From positions 1 through 44,991 of the forward strand of contig CAKUHP010000013.1 in assembly GCA_934658705.1 (NCBI GenBank): DNA of 44,991 nt, in the 5' to 3' direction. How positions within the stretch are numbered: position 1 is the first letter of the stretch; every line of letters starts with the position of its first letter. The notes under the pieces were generated by a model. The model saw nothing but the letters and a program-made list of their open reading frames with translations. It was not told the origin of the DNA and made no database searches. The translations under genes were made by a program, and so were the position numbers. Of this stretch, positions 33,000 to 43,300 are shown one piece after another. The DNA comes from an uncultured Collinsella sp. (lineage in GTDB: Bacteria; Actinomycetota; Coriobacteriia; Coriobacteriales; Coriobacteriaceae).

Positions 33000-33506
33000 C
33001 TACAGCCCCAGGCTTTGCCCGGTGGCGGCGCAGGTGAGCTCGCCGTGTTTAACGCCGCGCAGGCCCAGCAGGCGGTCGGCCAGCTCGTAGACGCGCTCGC
33101 CGCGACCCTTAAGCGCCAGAATCTCCAGGCAGTTGTGGTGGTCCAGATGCACGTGCATGGTCGAGACGATCTCGTCGGTGTAGTCGTGCTGCACCTCGTC
33201 CAGGCGACGCGTCAGGTCGCCGGTATGGTGGTCGTAGATCATGGTGAGCGATCCGATAACGTGCTCGTCGGGCGTGCGCATCTGCTCCTTGGCGATCGAG
33301 GCGCGAATCAGGTCGCGTACGGCTTCGGAGCGGTTGGCAACATCGCCGCGGCGTGCGATCTGCTCGTCAAAGCGGCGCAGCAGGTCGTCGGGCGCGGTGA
33401 CCGAAAAACGGACCAGCTCGGAGCTGGAGCCACCGCGCTGGCAGCTCGCCTCGGCACCCGCGCCGTGGTCGTGCCCGCAGCCGTGCACGTGCTCGTGTTC
33501 GGCCAC
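33000..33506 (-). CDS. nikR: Nickel-responsive regulator NikR
   Basis: A 168-aa ribbon-helix-helix regulator. Residues about 30-75 form the RHH DNA-binding unit (LVRFSVTAPDDLLRRFDEQI...NRSEAVRDLIR). The C-terminal ACT-like domain carries the nickel ligands in MHVHLDHHNCLE plus MIYDHHTGDL. Before the RHH lies an unusual 29-residue extension rich in His and Cys (MAEHEHVHGCGHDHG...SC) that could add a second metal site. The start is GTG at 33506, one base after the stop of the upstream gene. Together with hypFCDE downstream it forms a nickel-enzyme block; E. coli-type NikR represses nickel uptake when nickel is plentiful. Confidence 0.93.
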   Translation of the reverse strand: MAEHEHVHGCGHDHGAGAEASCQRGGSSSELVRFSVTAPDDLLRRFDEQIARRGDVANRSEAVRDLIRASIAKEQMRTPDEHVIGSLTMIYDHHTGDLTRRLDEVQHDYTDEIVSTMHVHLDHHNCLEILALKGRGERVYELADRLLGLRGVKHGELTCAATGQSLGL

Positions 33507-33507
33507 G

Positions 33508-33756
33508 TTACACCAGTTTCACAGAGCCGACGGAGTTGTGATCGGCCTCGATGGCCTCTTCGTAGCCCTCGAGCGCATCGTGTGCCTCGTGCAGCGCAGC
33601 CATGGCGGCCTCGAGCTTGGCGCCAATACGCTCCATGTCAAAGTTCTCGGTCGCATGCAGCAGCTGATGGCTCCACTCGTGAGCGAGCTCGATGGTGTCG
33701 TCGACCTGCTTGACGCTCATGGCAAGCTGGCTCATGTTCATTCCGACGTCATGCAT
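33508..33756 (-). CDS. Small helical protein upstream of nikR
   Basis: An 82-aa protein I do not recognise. It is predicted to be almost all alpha-helical: SVKQVDDTIELAHEWSHQLLH and MERIGAKLEAAMAALHEAHDALEGYEEAIEA form two amphipathic helices, with five histidines along them. It has a good ribosome-binding site (AAGGAG) and ends one base before nikR's GTG, so the two are translationally coupled. A role in nickel handling or in sensing with NikR is inference from position only. Confidence 0.65.
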   Translation of the reverse strand: MHDVGMNMSQLAMSVKQVDDTIELAHEWSHQLLHATENFDMERIGAKLEAAMAALHEAHDALEGYEEAIEADHNSVGSVKLV

Positions 33757-33833
33757 GGGAAATCTCCTTTTATACGGGGCAATCCAGTGGTTCAGATTCT
33801 ACTACGCTCGCCCTGCGCGCCGCCGCATAAGAA

Positions 33834-33866
33834 AACGGGTGCGAGTCCGTCTGACCCGCACCCGTT
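33834..33866 (-). terminator. Terminator of trxA
   Basis: AACGGGTGCG/CGCACCCGTT, a 10-bp stem with a 13-base loop; on the minus strand it is followed by TTCTTATG with the stem's own TT, giving a short U-rich tail. The stretch 33867-33977 holds nothing else evident. Confidence 0.65.
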
Positions 33867-33977
33867 CACTGGGGGCAATTTGTGTCTACCATACTATCCG
33901 TGGTCGCGCGCCCTGCACCCGGCACTCCGGCGAGCGGTGTAAAACCGCTCATGGACGGCAGACAAGTAACAAGCGTA

Positions 33978-34298
33978 TTACAGATGCTTCTCCAGCAGCG
34001 CCTGAAGCCTTGCCTTGGGTAATGCGCCGACCGAGCGGTCGACTTCCTCGCCGTTCTTAAAGACGATCAGCGTGGGGATGCTCATGACGCCAAACTTCAT
34101 GGCCAGGTCCTGGTTGTCGTCGACGTTGCACTTGGCCACGGCAAGCTTGCCGGCCAGCTCGTTGGCGACCTCGTCCACGATGGGCGAGAGCGAACGGCAC
34201 GGGCCACACCACGGGGCCCAAAAATCAACCAGTACGGGCAGGTTGTCGTTAACGATGGAATCGAAGTTCTCGGGGGTAATCTGCTTAATGTCAGCCAT
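33978..34298 (-). CDS. trxA: Thioredoxin
   Basis: A 106-aa thioredoxin, the general cytoplasmic dithiol reductant. The active site WCGPC is at C31/C34 in VDFWAPWCGPC, the conserved cis-Pro is in MSIPTLIVFKNG, and the fold order is standard. ATG 34298 is preceded by GGAGG; the frame runs further upstream without a ribosome site. It is divergent from the gene at 34435. Confidence 0.95.
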   Translation of the reverse strand: MADIKQITPENFDSIVNDNLPVLVDFWAPWCGPCRSLSPIVDEVANELAGKLAVAKCNVDDNQDLAMKFGVMSIPTLIVFKNGEEVDRSVGALPKARLQALLEKHL

Positions 34299-34400
34299 GG
34301 TGACCTCCATAATGCGACGCGGCTCGGCCGCGTAAAACTCAGTACGACCGTGCTTATACCCAGCGGCCCGCAAAGCAACCACTCGCGGGCGGCTCTTTTA

Positions 34401-34406
34401 TATAAT
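34401..34406 (+). promoter_or_regulatory. -10 box for the UDG-like gene
   Basis: A perfect TATAAT at 34401-34406, 29 bases before the ATG. The -35 position (ACCACT) is poor. Confidence 0.4.
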
Positions 34407-34434
34407 GGTGGGCACGCAAACGATTGGAGAGCGC

Positions 34435-35010
34435 ATGCCCACGTCACAAAGCCAGAAAAAAGAAGCCATCGCCCAGGCCGCCGAGCAGGAGCTCGCGTCG
34501 CTTGCGGCGCGTGGCGTGCGTATCGCGGGCAACGCATGCTCGCCGATTGTTCTGGTCAAAGGCGATTTGGATGAGGCTGAGCGCTCGGGCGGCGAGCTTG
34601 CCGCCGGCTCGGATGGCGCCGCGCTGCGCAAGGCACTCGGAGCCATCGGTTATGCGCCTGAGGATTTCTGTGTGCTGGCAAGCGTTGTCGGCACGGGCGA
34701 CGGGACGGTCGCGGTGGGCGAGGCCCTGCCGTGCGGCCTGTTCCGTGAGGCGCTGGAGACCTTGGACCCCGAGGCGGTGCTGCTGCTGGACAACAGCGCG
34801 GCCGACGTCATGCGTGAAACCTATGCCGATATGCTTGTGGCAATCGACGACTTTGACACCGCCATGCTCAAACCCGGCCTGGTCGCCCACGTGCAGGGGC
34901 GTCGCGTACTCGCGCTCGACGGCTTTGAGGCGGCGCTGGCCGACAAGGCCGCCAAGCAGCGCATGTGGGCCTACATTAAGCAGCTGACCCCGGCGGCCGC
35001 TCCGCTGTAG
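34435..35010 (+). CDS. Uracil-DNA-glycosylase-like protein, degenerate
   Basis: A 191-aa protein not firmly assigned. Its layout resembles a small uracil-DNA glycosylase: SPIVLVKGDLDEAE (where the family has its GExPG region), AGSDGAALRKALGAIGYAPEDF (family: GxxGxLL-helix then xxxDVYVTN), PEAVLLLDNSAADVM (family: PxxIVALG-xxA) and an ending ADKAAKQRMWAYIKQL that looks like the family's final K-xxx-W-xxL helix. The GExPG catalytic motif, the HPS loop and iron-sulfur cysteines are not seen. If the fold assignment is right it is probably not an active glycosylase. Start ATG 34435 follows TTGGAGAG. It stands alone, divergent from trxA. Confidence 0.55.
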   Translation: MPTSQSQKKEAIAQAAEQELASLAARGVRIAGNACSPIVLVKGDLDEAERSGGELAAGSDGAALRKALGAIGYAPEDFCVLASVVGTGDGTVAVGEALPCGLFREALETLDPEAVLLLDNSAADVMRETYADMLVAIDDFDTAMLKPGLVAHVQGRRVLALDGFEAALADKAAKQRMWAYIKQLTPAAAPL

Positions 35011-35073
35011 CAGGCCAGCGTCGGTAAAGCGACTCCGGCGGTCGATCTGCGCCATGAACCGTACGCCGCGCCC

Positions 35074-36351
35074 CTACATCACGGCGCGCAGCTCAAACCG
35101 GTCGCCGTTAATGCGGAACTGGCAGTTGCCGTTCATGCGCTCCACGGCAAGCTTAATGCTCTTGGTGCCAAAACCGTGACCGGCATGTTGGTTCACGGGC
35201 ATACCGTCGACCATGCGTGGCGCGCGCCCAAACGTGTTGGAAACCGAAAGTAGCAACTGGCCATCCTCAAGCCGCAGGTCAAGGTCGACAAAGCGTTTGC
35301 CTTCGGGGGCGTCGCTTGCAGCGATGATGGCATTTTCCAAAGCATTCGAAAGCACGCTGAACAGGTCGGCATCGCCTACGTGAACGGTTTCGGGTACGGC
35401 GGCGCGCAGGTCGGCGGTAATGCCGTGCCTGTTGATATCCGAGCTAAATGACGAAAGCACGATGTTGACGGTCTCGTTGGCGCAGTAGCGGCGCACAGCG
35501 GTGCGGTCGTTGGTCTCGCAGAGTTGGTCGATGCGTTCGAGCGCTTCGTCGATGTGCCCTTCCTCAATAAGAATGGCCAGGCCGCGCAGGAAGTGCCGCA
35601 TGTCGTGGCGAAGAATCGACAGCTCGCGTCCGGACTGGCGCCAGGCCTCGAGCTCCTTTATGGCCGTACTGTCGCGCGTCTCGAGCATCCAGCGCTCACG
35701 CTCGGCGACTTCCTTTGCCTCGTATTCGCGCAGGTAGACGGCGAGAAACATAATGTAGAAGGCGCAAAGGGCAAAGGCCAAAAACTCAACGGTCACCACC
35801 GAGCCCGAGTGGAACAGCGTGGTGTAGACGTTGGTGGCATAGTCAAAGATGTAGTAGACGAGCGGCAGTATCAGCAAGATCTCCAGCTCGGTAGGGCTTT
35901 TGATTGCCAGGCGCGGGCCGATGTCGCGTGCCCAATGCAGCAGGATGGCGAAGACGGCGAGCGTGGTCGCGATGCGCGCCAGATAGTACGCGATCTGCGA
36001 ATCGGTCGCGGCAAATGCAGCGATACCCATCCAGTTGCTAAACTGGCAGCTCAGATAGGCGCTGGTGAGGCCCAGTGCCGCAAGCAGCGGGCTCAGGCGG
36101 TAGCGCACGCATAGGTAGACGATAAGCGGCAGGTGTACGACGAGCGGATACGCCTGACGGGCAAACAGTTCTCCGCCAACGACATTGGCGATCGAGAAGG
36201 CGGCGCCGGTTGCGGCGCCAACCCCCAGCAGTTCAAGCGAATGGCGCCGATTGATCTCGACACCGCACAGCGCCGCCGAGGCAAAAACGCCAAAGAGCAG
36301 CGTCGTGGTGTGGTGAATCGCCCAAAGAACTATTTCGACCTGCGCAGGCAT
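35074..36351 (-). CDS. AgrC-like sensor kinase (GHKL family)
   Basis: A 425-aa membrane kinase. Six or seven helices occupy residues 1-215. A cytoplasmic coiled segment (YEAKEVAERERWMLETRD) leads to the phospho-acceptor region LSILRHDMRHFLRG, typical of peptide-pheromone receptors such as AgrC/ComD. The GHKL ATPase has VLSNALENAI (N-box) and GHGFGTKSI (G-box). The ATG at 36351 overlaps the stop of the regulator gene by one base (TGATG). No agrD-like peptide or agrB-like peptidase gene is visible nearby, so the ligand is unknown. Confidence 0.9.
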   Translation of the reverse strand: MPAQVEIVLWAIHHTTTLLFGVFASAALCGVEINRRHSLELLGVGAATGAAFSIANVVGGELFARQAYPLVVHLPLIVYLCVRYRLSPLLAALGLTSAYLSCQFSNWMGIAAFAATDSQIAYYLARIATTLAVFAILLHWARDIGPRLAIKSPTELEILLILPLVYYIFDYATNVYTTLFHSGSVVTVEFLAFALCAFYIMFLAVYLREYEAKEVAERERWMLETRDSTAIKELEAWRQSGRELSILRHDMRHFLRGLAILIEEGHIDEALERIDQLCETNDRTAVRRYCANETVNIVLSSFSSDINRHGITADLRAAVPETVHVGDADLFSVLSNALENAIIAASDAPEGKRFVDLDLRLEDGQLLLSVSNTFGRAPRMVDGMPVNQHAGHGFGTKSIKLAVERMNGNCQFRINGDRFELRAVM

Positions 36352-37073
36352 CAGCGCCTCCCGTCCTCAAAGCGCACCGCAAAGTAGGCATCTTGGAATC
36401 CTTGCTTGCTGCTGCGCGAAAGCGGAATGCTGGCGCCCGAGCGCATGACGATCTCCGTTCGATCGAAATGATCGATGTTGCGCAGGTTGACCTGGTAGCT
36501 GCGATGGCATTTAAAGAAGATCGCGTTTTGCGCCAGACGGTCCTCGACGCTGCGGAACGACTCGAACGCCTCGATGTCGCGCCCGTCGCGCAGGCGGAAG
36601 ACCACGTGCTTGTTGCGGGCCTCGGCATATTCGATGTCGGAAAGACGCAGGGCGTGGTAGCCGAAAGACGTCTTGATGACGAACTCGTCGGTCGCCGACG
36701 GGCGCATGCTCGAAAGCTCGTCGAGCAGCTTTGCCAGACGTTCGTAGGCTACGGGTTTGAGCAGGTAGTCGAAGGCGCGGACCTCGTAGGATTCCAGTGC
36801 AAATTCGGGCGACGAGGTGAGGAACACCAGACGCGCGGCGGTGTCGGACTGGCGCAGCTCGCGGGCGGTGTCCATGCCGTTGACGAGCGGCATGATCATG
36901 TCGAGCAAGATGACGTCGGCGCGCGATGCGGCATGGCGGGCCAGCAGGTCCTCGCCGCGCGTGACGAGCGCAACGTCGACCGCCGTGCCCGTCTCGGCCG
37001 ACCAGCGGTCGATCATCCGGTGCAGTCTATCTAGAAAAGCGGCATCATCGTCGCAGGCAATAATCTTGAGCAT
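36351..37073 (-). CDS. LytTR-type response regulator (AgrA-like)
   Basis: A 240-aa regulator. The receiver has CDDD at residues 7-10, the phospho-acceptor in VILLDMIMPLVNG, T/S in FLTSSPE and the lysine in YLLKPVAYE. The LytTR DNA-binding domain starts near residue 135 (IKTSFGYHALRLSDIEYAEARNKHV is the region) and includes FFKCHRSYQVNL, a family hallmark. Start ATG 37073 follows AAGGGGGC. It is first in the operon and divergent from the giant surface-protein gene, which is a plausible target. I found no convincing pair of LytTR sites at 21-22 bp spacing in the 37074-37315 gap. Confidence 0.92.
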   Translation of the reverse strand: MLKIIACDDDAAFLDRLHRMIDRWSAETGTAVDVALVTRGEDLLARHAASRADVILLDMIMPLVNGMDTARELRQSDTAARLVFLTSSPEFALESYEVRAFDYLLKPVAYERLAKLLDELSSMRPSATDEFVIKTSFGYHALRLSDIEYAEARNKHVVFRLRDGRDIEAFESFRSVEDRLAQNAIFFKCHRSYQVNLRNIDHFDRTEIVMRSGASIPLSRSSKQGFQDAYFAVRFEDGRR

Positions 37074-37229
37074 TCGGGCCCCCTTAGTAGTTCGATTTTG
37101 CCACATCGGGCGCGTACCGCTTGCCGAGGCGCATCCCATTTGCGCCCCACGGCGTGCAACTCGCGCCAAGCGACAGGGTGTTAGAAAGCGCCGCCGCAAA
37201 ATATTCCGTGGTTAAACATGTCAATACAT

Positions 37230-37265
37230 GCCGGTGGCTGGCCGGGGATTATGCCAGCCACCGGC
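37230..37265 (+). promoter_or_regulatory. Strong hairpin in the leader of the surface-protein gene
   Basis: GCCGGTGGCTGGC(37230-37242) and its complement (37253-37265) form a perfect 13-bp stem with a 10-base loop; a smaller CGATG/CATCG stem follows at 37272-37286. No T-run follows, so it may stabilise the long mRNA or be a protein target. Confidence 0.55.
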
Positions 37266-37315
37266 GCCAAACGATGCCAAACATCGCGAAGCATAGGGAT
37301 AAAGGGAGCTGCACG

Positions 37316-40300
37316 ATGAGGGAGAAGAAGATGGGGATGCGCGCCGTGCTGACGCGCCTGCTGGGCATCGCCACCGTGGCGTGTGCACTTGTGGCAATGC
37401 CGGCGGTGGCTGGGGCGGCGACGACGGCGGATATTCCTTCGAACGTGAAGATCGCCCAAACAGAGAGTAAAAACCCCTACGTTGCCGACACGGTGACGCT
37501 CGAGGCGGGTGAGGACTACGTCGTCGGCGGAGAGATCAAGATCAACCACTACGTCGTAAAGGGCGGTACCGAGCAAGATCCGACGCGCATATATCTCACC
37601 GAGAATGCAAGTGTTGGTCACTGGCCTGGTTCTATTAAGGACAAAAGAGGCAGTGGCTACGACGAGCTCTTTGTGCTCGCCGGCGGCTATGTTGAGTTCA
37701 TTGGAACCAACGGGAATGGCAGGACTCCCGTCTATTGCAACGGCAAGAGCTTTTTGTCCGACAATGCCGGCAGAAGAGACGGTTTCGGCGATGGCGCCGA
37801 TAAAAATAAGGTCTCCGACAGCCTGAACCTTAAGGTTTCCGGCATCGAGCTTAAGACGGTAGACTCGGGGGTGTCTAAAAGGCCAATTGCGCTGTATGGC
37901 ACGATGTACGATGGCGAAACGGCGACCTTCGACAATGTCAAGGTCGGCAAATGGGATTGCACGCCGAACGGTGCGACTTATGGTAGCAGTCACAAGTACA
38001 GCAACATCGCAACAGGATATGAAGCCTCTCCGGCTCCGGTAACGATTCTCAGTTCGGCGAACGCTGCAAGGAGTTTGGACGTCACGTTTAGCAACTGTGA
38101 ATTTACGGATAACCAAGACGACTGCGCTGGCGCGCTAAGTGTCGTAGGCCGTGGGTGCAGGCCCAGGGTTGTGCTCAACAACTGCACCTTCAAGAACAAT
38201 CAACAAGAATCGATCTGGTGCAAAGAACTTAACGTGCAGGATAAAAATGAGCACACCCATGCTGGCAACATTGTTGTCAACAATGCGGACATTACGCTGA
38301 ACGGTTGCACCATCACATCGACGCAAGAAGCGGCGAACTATACGCAGGACATGGTCATGACGAGTGCAATCGCGGTTGCTAAAGGCTCGGCTTGCACGCT
38401 CAACAACACCAAGATCTCTGACACTTATGCCGAGGGCACGTATTACCATGCCGATGCGAACACGCGTCGAAACACCGTGTATGCTCGCGGTACGGTGACG
38501 CTTGCCGGCGATACGACCATTACCACTAACAGCGATAAGGGCGCCCGAGGACTCGCATTCGATACCCCGGGGATCTATTACCTCGGCAAATTAAACATTG
38601 CCGATACCTTCACGGGTAAGGTTCAGCTGACGCTCAAGGACAATCAGCTGGGTGATTATAAGGGCACGCAGTGGAAACTTGGTACTTGCGATATCAATGA
38701 GGCTGACCTACGCGCTCGCGTTACTACGGACGATCCGAGCGTCGGCATCGGAAAGACGGACGACGGATACGTGTACGCCTCGCGCCTGCCGCATGAGCAT
38801 GTGTGGTCGGTGGAAAAGGCCGCCAACAGCTCATGTCAATTGAAGGTCACCTGCTCCGGCAAGATGCGCCCGAGTGATTGCAGCTACAAAAATGGCTATG
38901 CCGTCGAGCTGGGCATCGATGGAGCGACGGTGAGCGAAGGAAAGCTCGGCATTCCGTACAGCGGCAGTGAGGTAGCCCCAACACTGACGATGTCGAATAA
39001 GAGCGGCTATGCTCGAGACGATATCGTCTCGACAGGAAGCGTTCATATCTTCGAATCCAGGTATTACAAGCTTACGAAGTGGGGCGACGGCGAGGGCGAG
39101 GCACTGGAATGTGTTCCTAAAGATGCGGGTATTTATCGTATCGAGTCCAAAGTTAAGGTCGATGGTCAGGATGGCGCCCTAACGCTCACCCGTGAGTTCC
39201 AGATTAAGCCGCTCGATTTGCGCGATGTCAGTGGGGTCACGTTTGAATTCAATAATGGCGGAGAAGACACCAAGATCAATGGTGAGACAGTTCATGCGTA
39301 CCCGTGGACGGGTAAGAAGATTACGCCGAGTTTCTCTGTTAAGGTCTACAACTACGACACTCAAAGCTGGTCGTATTTCGTCAAGGATGGTGACTACGAG
39401 ATTGATAGTGACCCGGCGTATAGCACGGTGAGTGCGGTCGATCCTCCCAGCTCCAATTCCTATTACCCGTACTACTTGGTCTATATCAAGGGCATGGGCA
39501 ACTACACAGGCTCGACATTCGCACGCTGGACCATCACGGGCACGCAGTTCGAAAATGTGACGGCCGAGGGATTCGAGGGCGTCTATGATGGGCAGCCGCA
39601 TGGCGTCAACATCTCGGTGGAAAATGCCCCTGCCGACATGAAGATCGAGTACAACGTTGATGGGAGCGACAAATGGACAACGAAGGCTCCGAGTTATATG
39701 GATGTTCAGCGTGATGACGGGGACGAGGTCTGCTCCGTAACGGTCAATTACCGCATCACCGCGAAAGACTATGTGACAAAGAGTGGATCGGTTAAGATCG
39801 AGATCACGCCTGCCAGCCAGTCTGTTCCGTGGCGTTATATCGCTAGCGCTGGCACGGGCGTCAAGGTCAAGGACGAAAGTGCGCATTTCCTCAATGACGG
39901 GTCGCTTTCTAACCTTAACGAGACCTATGAGTGGAAAAAATTCGGGGCCAAAAGGTGGAAATCCGTCCCTGCTGGTGAAACTTCAATCGACAAATTGTCC
40001 GCCGAGAAGTACGAGGTGCGCTTTAAGGAGGACAATAATCACTACGCTTCGAAGGCTAACGTCTTCGAAATCGCTGAGGGTCCTTGCGCGTCGAAGGACG
40101 GTACTTGGTATAAGACCGAGGGCTCAGATGGCACCCACTGGCAGGTGTGCCGTTGCAAAGAGAAAATTAACGAAGACGGGCATGAGTTCTGCTGGGAGGA
40201 AGTCACGGCTCCTACCAGCGAGAAGCCTGGTCTAAAGCGGTATCAGTGCTCCACGTGCGGCTATGTCCTGCGCGAGGAGGAGATTTCTCCGGCGTGCATC

Positions 40301-43300
40301 GGCGGTTATGTCGGCGTGTATGACGGCAATGAGCATACCGTGAGCGTGGACCTTCAGGATGGCGCGACGGCTCAGTTCAGCATCGACGGTGGAACCACGT
40401 GGAAAACGGATGCCCCTTCAATCAAAAACGTCGGCAAGACCACGGTCGACTATAAGGTGACTACCCCTGGTGCTTCCGACACCAAGGGGCAGGTGACGCT
40501 CGAGGTGACGCCGTGCCCGATTACGGTGGCGCCTGCTACTGCGTCTAAAACGTATGGTGATCCGGATCCCGACTTTACCTATGAAGTGACGGCTGGCTCC
40601 CTTATGGAGGGCGATACGCTTTCCGGCATCACGTACAAGCGTGATGAGGGTGAGAAAGTCCTGACTGGTTATAAGACGTATAAGGTGACGGCTTCTCAGG
40701 AAAAGGGCGCCAACGCTAATTACGACATTACGTTTGAGGCAGGCGAGTTCACCATCTCACGTCGCACTATCGATGTGAAGTGGACGGTTGGACAATACGT
40801 TTACAACGGCCAAGAACAGGGCCCCACGGCAGAGATAACCAATCTGGTTCCCGGTGATGACGTGTCTCTCAAGGTCGCTGATGCCGCAAAGGTAAATGCC
40901 GGCACGTATACGGCGTATGTGAGCAATCTTATTGGTGAGGACGCAGTTCTTGCTAATTATCGGAAGCCCTCTTCGCGCATTGAATGCACGTACGCTATCG
41001 CCAAGGCCAAACGGGACGGCGCTCCCAATGTAAAGGCGACGGCGGAGACCGTGAGTGGTAAACACGACGGCACGATTGAGGGCGTTGATACATCGATGAT
41101 GCTGGGTAAGCCTAGCAAGCAGATGATGTTCATCAAGACAAGCGATCTGGTCGATGGCGATAAGCTTGAAAATCTGGCGCCCGGTTCCTATCGCCTGTGC
41201 TACGGGGCGACGACGAATTACGAAGCCTCCGAGACCGTTACCGTTACGATCGCCGCTGGGCCTAAGCTCAAGGTGACGCTGCCGGCTGAGCAGACGGGCT
41301 ACACGCTCACGGCTGACGCGACCGAGCTCGACTGGCATGGCTCCGCGACGCTCTCGTTCTCGCTCGATCCGAACTACTTCGCTGATGGCGAGAAGTTCGC
41401 CGTCAAGGTCAAGGACCAGAAGGTAGAGCTCGCCGGTAACGGCACGTACGAGATCAAAGACGCCGAGAGCGACATGAACGTTACGGTCGAGGGCGTGCGC
41501 AAGCACGAGGCTGTGAACGACAAGTGGGTCTCCGACGACAACACACATTGGCACGAGTGCACCTGTGGCGACAAGATCGACGAGGCCAAGCACGACTTTG
41601 AGTGGGTCGTCGACAAGGCTCCCACGGCAACCGAGGTGGGTTCCAAACATCAGGAGTGCAAGGTCTGCGGTCACAAGCTGCCTGAGGTCGTGATTCCGGC
41701 TGCCGCCATTGTTGGCTACTCCGACGAGTACGACGGTGCGTATCACACCGTCGACGCGTCGAGCCTACCCAAGGGCGCGACGGCCAAGTACAGCACCGAC
41801 GGCAAGAACTGGACCCCCGACGCACCCAAGATCAAGGATGTCGGCACGCTGGAAGTTGCCTACCAGGTGACGATCGACGGTGTGACGGCCGAGGGCAAGG
41901 TGACGCTCGAGGTCAAGCAGCGTGCGATCACGGTCACCGCCCAGGACGCCTCCAAGACCTACGGCGAGGAAGACCCTGTGTTTGAGTGGTCTGTCACCGC
42001 TGGCAAGCTCGTCGCGGGCGAAACGCTTCAGGGTCTCAAGATCGAACGCGATGACTGTGATGACGCGGGCAGCTATGCTCTGCACCTGACGCAGGCCAAG
42101 GACGCTAACCCCAACTACAACATCACGTTTGGCGACGGCAAGTTCACCATCAACCAGCGTCTGCTCACCGTGACGTGGGGCACCACTGAGTTCATCTATG
42201 ACGGCAGGGAGCGCTGCCCCGAGGCGAAGCTCGGCAATGTTATCGATAAGGACGACCTTGGCGCGACCGTCGAGGGCTCCCAGACCGAGGTCGGTGGTCC
42301 TTACACGGCGACCCTTAACAAGAAGCTGACGGGCAAGGCTGCGGGCAACTACGCGCTGCCTGTCGAGGGTCTGACATGCGAGTTCTCCATCAAGAACGCC
42401 CCGCAGGACGCGCCGGTGGTCCAGGCCGAGGCCGAGACTGTGAGCGGCAAGAAGGACGGCAAGATCACGGGCGTCGACGCCACCATGGAGTGGCGCGCCC
42501 AAGGCGCCGCCGAGTACCAGGCCGTGGGCGAGGGCGTAACCGAGCTCAAGGACCTTGCCGCCGGTGTGTACGAGGTACGCTACCAGGCCAAGACCAACTA
42601 CGATGCCTCTTCTGCCACCGAGATCACCGTGGCGGCCGGCCGCAAGCTGGTCGTGTCGCTGCCGGGCAACCAGGTGGGCTACAAGCTTACCTCGACGGCA
42701 ACCGAGCTCGACTGGCGCGGGGCTGCAACGCTCACCATGAGCATCGACAGCGCATACTTTGCGGGCAAGGACTACGCCGTTAAGGTCAACGGCAAATCCG
42801 TTAAGCTTTCCGACAAGGGCGCCTATGAGCTCAAGGACGTCGAGGGCGACGTGAACGTGACGGTCGAGGGTGTTCTCAAGCACGAGCCCGATGGCTCTGG
42901 CTGGGCACACGACGCCAAGAACCACTGGCATATCTGCCGCTGTGGCGAGGTCCTCGACAAGGCCGAGCACACCTTCGAGTGGGTCGTCGACACGCCGGCG
43001 ACCGTCGAGGCCAAGGGCGAAAAGTATCAGAAGTGCAAGGTTTGCGGCGAGAAGGGCAAGTCCGAGGAGATCGCGATTCTGGCGCCCGAGATCATCGACG
43101 GCAAAGGTCAGACGATGGTGGTCGACGCCGCCAAGGACCTGAGCTTCCGTTCGAACGCGCCGCTTGAGTTCTTCCAGAAGGTGCTGGTTGACGACAAGGA
43201 GGTCGCTGCCGAGAACTACGTGCTCACCGAGGGTTCCACGATCGTGACGCTCAAGACGAGCTTCCTAAAGACGCTCGGCGTGGGCGAGCATAAGCTGAGC

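Noticed and set aside
37074..37315. LytTR (AgrA-type) direct-repeat binding sites upstream of the surface protein
   Set aside because: TGTTAG and TGGTTA half-sites near 37179 and 37209 are 30 bases apart, not the usual 21-22, and match weakly.
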